From: Prevotella sp. UBA4376
Lineage (GTDB): Bacteria; Bacteroidota; Bacteroidia; Bacteroidales; Bacteroidaceae
NCBI GenBank assembly: GCA_002391185.1
Contig: DGRY01000052.1
Span: forward strand, 1 to 6,639
DNA: 6,639 bases
Direction: 5' to 3'
The notes under the pieces were generated by a model. That model did no database searches. It was not told the origin of the DNA and saw only the letters and a list, made by a program, of their open reading frames with translations. The position numbers and the translations under genes are program-made. Positions 5,729-6,639 of this stretch are shown piece by piece (position 1 is the stretch's first letter; each line of letters starts with the position of its first letter).

Positions 5729-5743
5729 AAGCGCTTTGCGCTT
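5729..5743. repeat. Palindrome AAGCGC-TTT-GCGCTT
   Basis: A perfect 6-bp stem with a 3-base loop. It sits at the centre of a wider imperfect inverted region: GAAA/TTGAAA-rich sequence on the left (about 5686-5728) faces TTTC/CAATCTT-rich sequence on the right (5744-5775). Confidence 0.6.
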
Positions 5744-5750
5744 CATTTTT

Positions 5751-5775
5751 CAATCTTCAATCTTCAATCTTCAAT
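5751..5775. repeat. 7-bp tandem repeat CAATCTT
   Basis: Three full CAATCTT units (5751, 5758, 5765) and a partial CAAT. Related TTCAATCTTTCAAT sequence lies at the end of the SGNH gene (about 3990-4006) and at about 5608-5616, so this motif recurs in the window. Confidence 0.7.
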
Positions 5776-5776
5776 A

Positions 5777-5792
5777 GCATTGCTTGCAATGC
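5777..5792. repeat. Palindrome GCATTGC-TT-GCAATGC
   Basis: A perfect 7-bp stem with a 2-base centre, directly after the CAATCTT repeat. It is one of four very tight palindromes in this region. Confidence 0.65.
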
Positions 5793-5876
5793 GTTCGCCG
5801 GTGCATCTGAATGAGCGAAGGAGATAATAGCGAAGCGTTTGGCTGGGGAGAGGCTTCCTTCTTCTTTCTTCCCTTG

Positions 5877-6000
5877 TGCCTCTAACGATTCTCTAACCTT
5901 TCTCTAATCATTCTCTAACGATTCTCTAATTCGCGATTATTGCGGGATTAGAGTCATAGTAGAATCATTGTAGAGTCATTATAGAGTCATATTAGAGGCA
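5877..6000. repeat. Mirrored pair of 11-bp arrays forming a 124-bp inverted structure
   Basis: The left half has 11-bp units CTCTAACGATT (5880), CTCTAACCTTT (5891), CTCTAATCATT (5902) and CTCTAACGATT (5913). The centre is CTCTAAT (5924-5930) paired with ATTAGAG (5947-5953), with CGC/GCG inside. The right half has inverted 11-bp units TCATAGTAGAA (5954), TCATTGTAGAG (5965), TCATTATAGAG (5976) and TCATATTAGAG (5987). The outer ends TGCCTCTAA (5877-5885) and TTAGAGGCA (5992-6000) are perfectly complementary. The period equals about one helical turn, putting every CTCTA on the same face. Function unknown. Confidence 0.88.
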
Positions 6001-6006
6001 CTGCCT

Positions 6007-6066
6007 TGCCACTTTTGTCTTTTTGGCCTCATTGACAACACAAAGATAGTGTCTTTAAAAGTGGCA
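6007..6066. repeat. 10-bp inverted repeat with internal stem
   Basis: TGCCACTTTT (6007-6016) is perfectly complementary to AAAAGTGGCA (6057-6066). Between them ACAC and GTGT can form a smaller inner stem around CAAAGATA. That octamer reads TATCTTTG on the minus strand, a -7-like box without a -33 partner. The element bridges the mirrored array and the 10-bp array. Confidence 0.7.
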
Positions 6067-6070
6067 GTAG

Positions 6071-6130
6071 TACGTTGCTATACGTTACTATACTTTGCTA
6101 TACGTTCGCATACGATTATATACGATTACA
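6071..6130. repeat. Six-unit 10-bp tandem array (TACGTTNCTA)
   Basis: Exact 10-bp units start at 6071, 6081, 6091, 6101, 6111 and 6121: TACGTTGCTA, TACGTTACTA, TACTTTGCTA, TACGTTCGCA, TACGATTATA, TACGATTACA. All begin TAC and the later units diverge. Ten bp is close to one helical turn, as in replication iterons or cooperative protein sites, but it is also seen in neutral minisatellites. It ends 16 bases before the palindrome holding the stop of the primase remnant. Confidence 0.88.
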
Positions 6131-6146
6131 TTCCTCGTTCCACATT

Positions 6147-6163
6147 GCGAAGCTCAGCTTCGC
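6147..6163. repeat. Palindrome GCGAAGCT-C-AGCTTCGC at the end of the primase frame
   Basis: A perfect 8-bp stem with a one-base centre. The stop codon of the primase-helicase fragment (6156-6154) is at its middle. GCGAAGCTC recurs inverted at 6627-6635, near the window end, so the same motif brackets the remnant. Related GCGAAGC is at 5830-5836. Confidence 0.65.
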
Positions 6164-6639
6164 TGTGATGTAGTGCCGTTGGTACCACCCATCATACCGC
6201 TGATAATGTTGTATGCTCCAAGCAGTATAGCATCGCATTTGGCAATGTTGTCGTGATGCAGCTCATATATTTTACGTGATATGAAATCCATATCCTCAAT
6301 GTTTATTTTGTCAGAAAAAGTGTATCCGTAAGAAGATGTCTTTTGCTTCTCTTCCTTTTTTATCATTTCCGACACTTCCGACAATCCGACATCCGACAAA
6401 TCGTTTTCTAAATTATTTAATATACCTATATTTAATGCTTTATTATTATTTCCGACACTTGTCGGATTGTCGGAAGTGTCGGAAGTGACGGAAACTCCTG
6501 CCTCCTTAGCCATCATGAAGAAGGTGTTGAGGCGGATGCCGGAGCCATGCGAACGAATGCAGTTTGTAAATTGTTTTTTAGCAGTGAACTCAAGCTGTTG
6601 GTACTCCCTTCCCTCTGCGCGCAGCGGAGCTTCGCTATT
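6154..6639 (-). pseudogene. Truncated primase-helicase (PriCT-2 end, linker, start of DUF3987), partial
   Basis: The frame is open from the window edge, so the gene begins outside and the ATG at 6516 is internal. The visible 161 residues start with KKQFTNCIRSHGSGIRLNTFFMMAKEAGVSV (about 25-51), the typical end of a PriCT-2-like primase C-terminal region. A Ser/Asp-rich low-complexity linker follows (TSDTSDNPTS...LSDVGLSEVSE), then about 105-155 matching the first helices of DUF3987: YGYTFSDKI...DFISRKIYE and CDAILLGAYNIISGMMGG. An intact protein would continue for several hundred residues with a Walker-type ATPase core, but here it ends in NGTTSQRS and a stop inside a palindrome, followed by repeat arrays in every frame. 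Such proteins belong to integrated elements and phage-like replication modules. The family call is good; loss of function is inferred from the missing core. The first residues seen (NSEAPLRAEG) look repeat-derived. Confidence 0.75.
6368..6483. repeat. Perfect 24-bp inverted repeat built from TCCGACA units
   Basis: The arms 6368-6391 and 6460-6483 are complementary at all 24 positions, with a 68-base AT-rich spacer. TCCGACA occurs at 6368, 6377, 6385, 6392 and 6451, and its complement TGTCGGA at 6460, 6468 and 6477. An extra 7-bp hairpin is formed by 6451-6457 and 6460-6466. The repeat lies wholly within the coding linker of the primase-helicase fragment and encodes its Ser-Asp rich stretches. 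Confidence 0.9.

Larger units (their letters stand above)
4903..6146. other. Gene-poor region dense in repeats and palindromes
   Basis: About 1.2 kb contains no convincing gene. The left part (to about 5225) is promoter-like and ends in an extremely AT-rich tract (about 5171-5223). 5224-5439 holds only short plus-strand reading frames. From 5437 on it consists of an 11-bp array, hairpins, a 7-bp repeat, a mirrored pair of 11-bp arrays, an inverted repeat and a 10-bp array. It stops at the broken end of the primase-helicase frame. The separate elements are listed individually. Confidence 0.7.

Noticed and set aside
5437..6130. CRISPR array
   Set aside because: Periods are 10-11 bp with no spacers and no cas genes. 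These are simple tandem arrays.
6516..6516. ATG at 6516 as the true start of the right-hand gene
   Set aside because: The frame is open to the window edge and the upstream residues match the expected end of a PriCT-2-like region, so this is an internal methionine.

Overview
The window looks like chromosomal DNA from a Bacteroidales bacterium, most likely of the Prevotella group (inference). The basis is the moderately AT-rich composition, long AT-rich leaders without strong Shine-Dalgarno sites, several promoters of the Bacteroidetes type (TTTG or TTG, about 20 bp, then TAnnTTTG), and the proteins themselves: a membrane-anchored MORN/GH25 lysozyme, LuxS, a Nim-like flavin oxidoreductase, a secreted SGNH esterase and a PriCT-2/DUF3987-type primase-helicase piece.

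The left half (1-3900) is ordinary and compact. A 576-residue GH25 muramidase with MORN repeats lies on the minus strand and is divergent from luxS. The two genes are separated by about 116 bp holding two TAnnTTTG boxes and an A-rich 8-bp tandem repeat. After luxS comes a PNPOx/Nim-like gene ending in a clear stem-loop terminator, then a convergent GNAT acetyltransferase with a near-perfect Bacteroidetes promoter. A 40-codon orphan ORF of unknown origin follows.

The middle (3992-5060) is a minus-strand unit. It has a promoter inside a symmetrical 9-bp inverted repeat, a 67-codon remnant that keeps only the signal peptide and start of what looks like a GH20 beta-N-acetylhexosaminidase, and, 23 bp later, an intact secreted SGNH/GDSL esterase. 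The esterase probably survives on the promoter of the deleted glycosidase.

The right part (about 5060-6150) has no convincing gene but is dense in structure. It holds an 11-bp GC-rich tandem array capped by a hairpin, several tight palindromes, a mirrored pair of 11-bp arrays forming a 124-bp inverted structure, a 10-bp inverted repeat, and a 10-bp array of six units. These arrays abut the broken end of a primase-helicase reading frame (6154-6639, open to the window edge). That frame keeps the end of a PriCT-2-like domain, a linker carrying a perfect 24-bp inverted repeat made of TCCGACA units, and only the start of DUF3987. The likeliest reading is a decayed mobile or phage-like replication module beside arrays repeating once per DNA helical turn. 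Whether the arrays are replication iterons, structured RNA or ordinary intergenic minisatellites cannot be settled from sequence alone. This is the region most worth a second look.
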